DNA of 22,963 nt from an uncultured Alphaproteobacteria bacterium (GTDB lineage Bacteria > Pseudomonadota > Alphaproteobacteria > Rhizobiales > Ancalomicrobiaceae). The notes under the pieces were generated by a model. It did no database searches. It saw only the letters and a list, made by a program, of their open reading frames with translations, and was not told the DNA's origin. Every line of letters starts with the position of its first letter. The stretch's first letter is position 1. A program made the position numbers and the translations under genes. Positions 22,860-22,963 of the stretch are shown here, piece by piece. The stretch spans positions 1 to 22,963 of the forward strand of contig CALBKH010000072.1 of assembly GCA_937892955.1 (NCBI GenBank), written 5' to 3'.

Positions 22860-22883
22860 AACGGCGCCCTTTCGGGCGCCGTT
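22860..22883. terminator. Bidirectional intrinsic terminator after the DUF882 gene
   Basis: A perfect 10-bp stem, aacggcgccc (22860-22869) with gggcgccgtt (22874-22883), has a 4-nt loop. Plus-strand reading continues cgcattttcg. Minus-strand reading continues immediately into ttttcgtt. It can end both the DUF882 transcript and a minus-strand transcript entering from the right edge. Confidence 0.85.
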
Positions 22884-22909
22884 CGCATTTTCGACAGGCA
22901 GGTGCGACC

Positions 22910-22928
22910 TCATGAGACCTGTGCGCGG
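22910..22928 (-). repeat. 19-bp motif, copy B (PRTGLM micro-frame)
   Basis: This is the exact reverse complement of the motif at 39-57. On the minus strand, ATG codons at 22940 and 22937 open the frame M-M-V-Q-P-R-T-G-L-M. It is followed 26 nt after the motif by the bidirectional terminator at 22860-22883. The frame continues past that hairpin and becomes antisense to the DUF882 gene, so if a peptide is made, the terminator would limit it to about 25 residues without a stop codon. A small RNA or leader is therefore as likely as a protein. Confidence 0.45.
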
Positions 22929-22963
22929 TTGGACCATCATGTTGATTTGATGCGTTTAATGTG

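Noticed and set aside
39..22928. Terminal inverted repeats of a 22.9-kb transposon or island
   Set aside because: The content between the copies is ordinary chromosomal housekeeping DNA with no transposase or integrase, and no target-site duplication is visible. The copies are more likely dispersed elements.

Overview
The window reads as chromosomal DNA of a high-G+C alphaproteobacterium, most likely of the order Hyphomicrobiales (Rhizobiales). This rests on the protein types and gene neighbourhoods (purEK beside YdcH/DUF465 proteins; an NtrC-type regulator followed by a YcbB-like L,D-transpeptidase and a DUF882 peptidase), on a 'cttcatcctt...aggatgaag' palindrome typical of the group, and on CtrA-like and GANTC sites. 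No search was run, so the genus is not assigned. I see no tRNA, rRNA, CRISPR array, insertion sequence or prophage.

Layout. 1-2.1 kb (minus): a glycine-zipper lipoprotein, a TPR lipoprotein and ribosomal protein S21, with intrinsic terminators after the first and third. 2.3-4.7 kb: the purE-purK operon (minus) and two divergent YdcH/DUF465 mini-proteins. 4.8-5.2 kb: a gene-free stretch with two related perfect palindromes. 5.2-8.2 kb: a TSUP (TauE/SafE) permease (minus) divergent from propionyl-CoA synthetase prpE (plus), with a perfect FNR/FixK-type box between them. 8.3-9.8 kb: a REP-like palindrome, an inositol-monophosphatase-family enzyme and a small membrane protein (both minus). 9.8-13 kb: an RluD-family pseudouridine synthase, an AT-rich spacer with a full CtrA box, and a chemoreceptor. 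13-16 kb (minus): clustered palindromes, a DUF533/TerB-like protein and an M3 oligoendopeptidase F. 16.2-22.8 kb (plus): a sigma-54 response regulator, a large L,D-transpeptidase and a DUF882 (M15-like) murein peptidase.

How it fits together. Most of the window is housekeeping. The most coherent functional block is the last 6.6 kb: an NtrC/TacA-type regulator without a linked kinase, placed directly before two exported proteins expected to remodel peptidoglycan, both with long low-complexity segments. A CtrA-like half-consensus and two abutting GANTC sites precede the regulator, and a perfect CtrA box precedes the chemoreceptor. Together these suggest cell-cycle-linked control of envelope and motility functions, but that is inference.

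The least explained signal is an exact 19-bp motif near each end of the window, in inverted orientation. In both places it lies in a short ATG-started frame reading P-R-T-G-L-M and is followed by an intrinsic-terminator-like hairpin.
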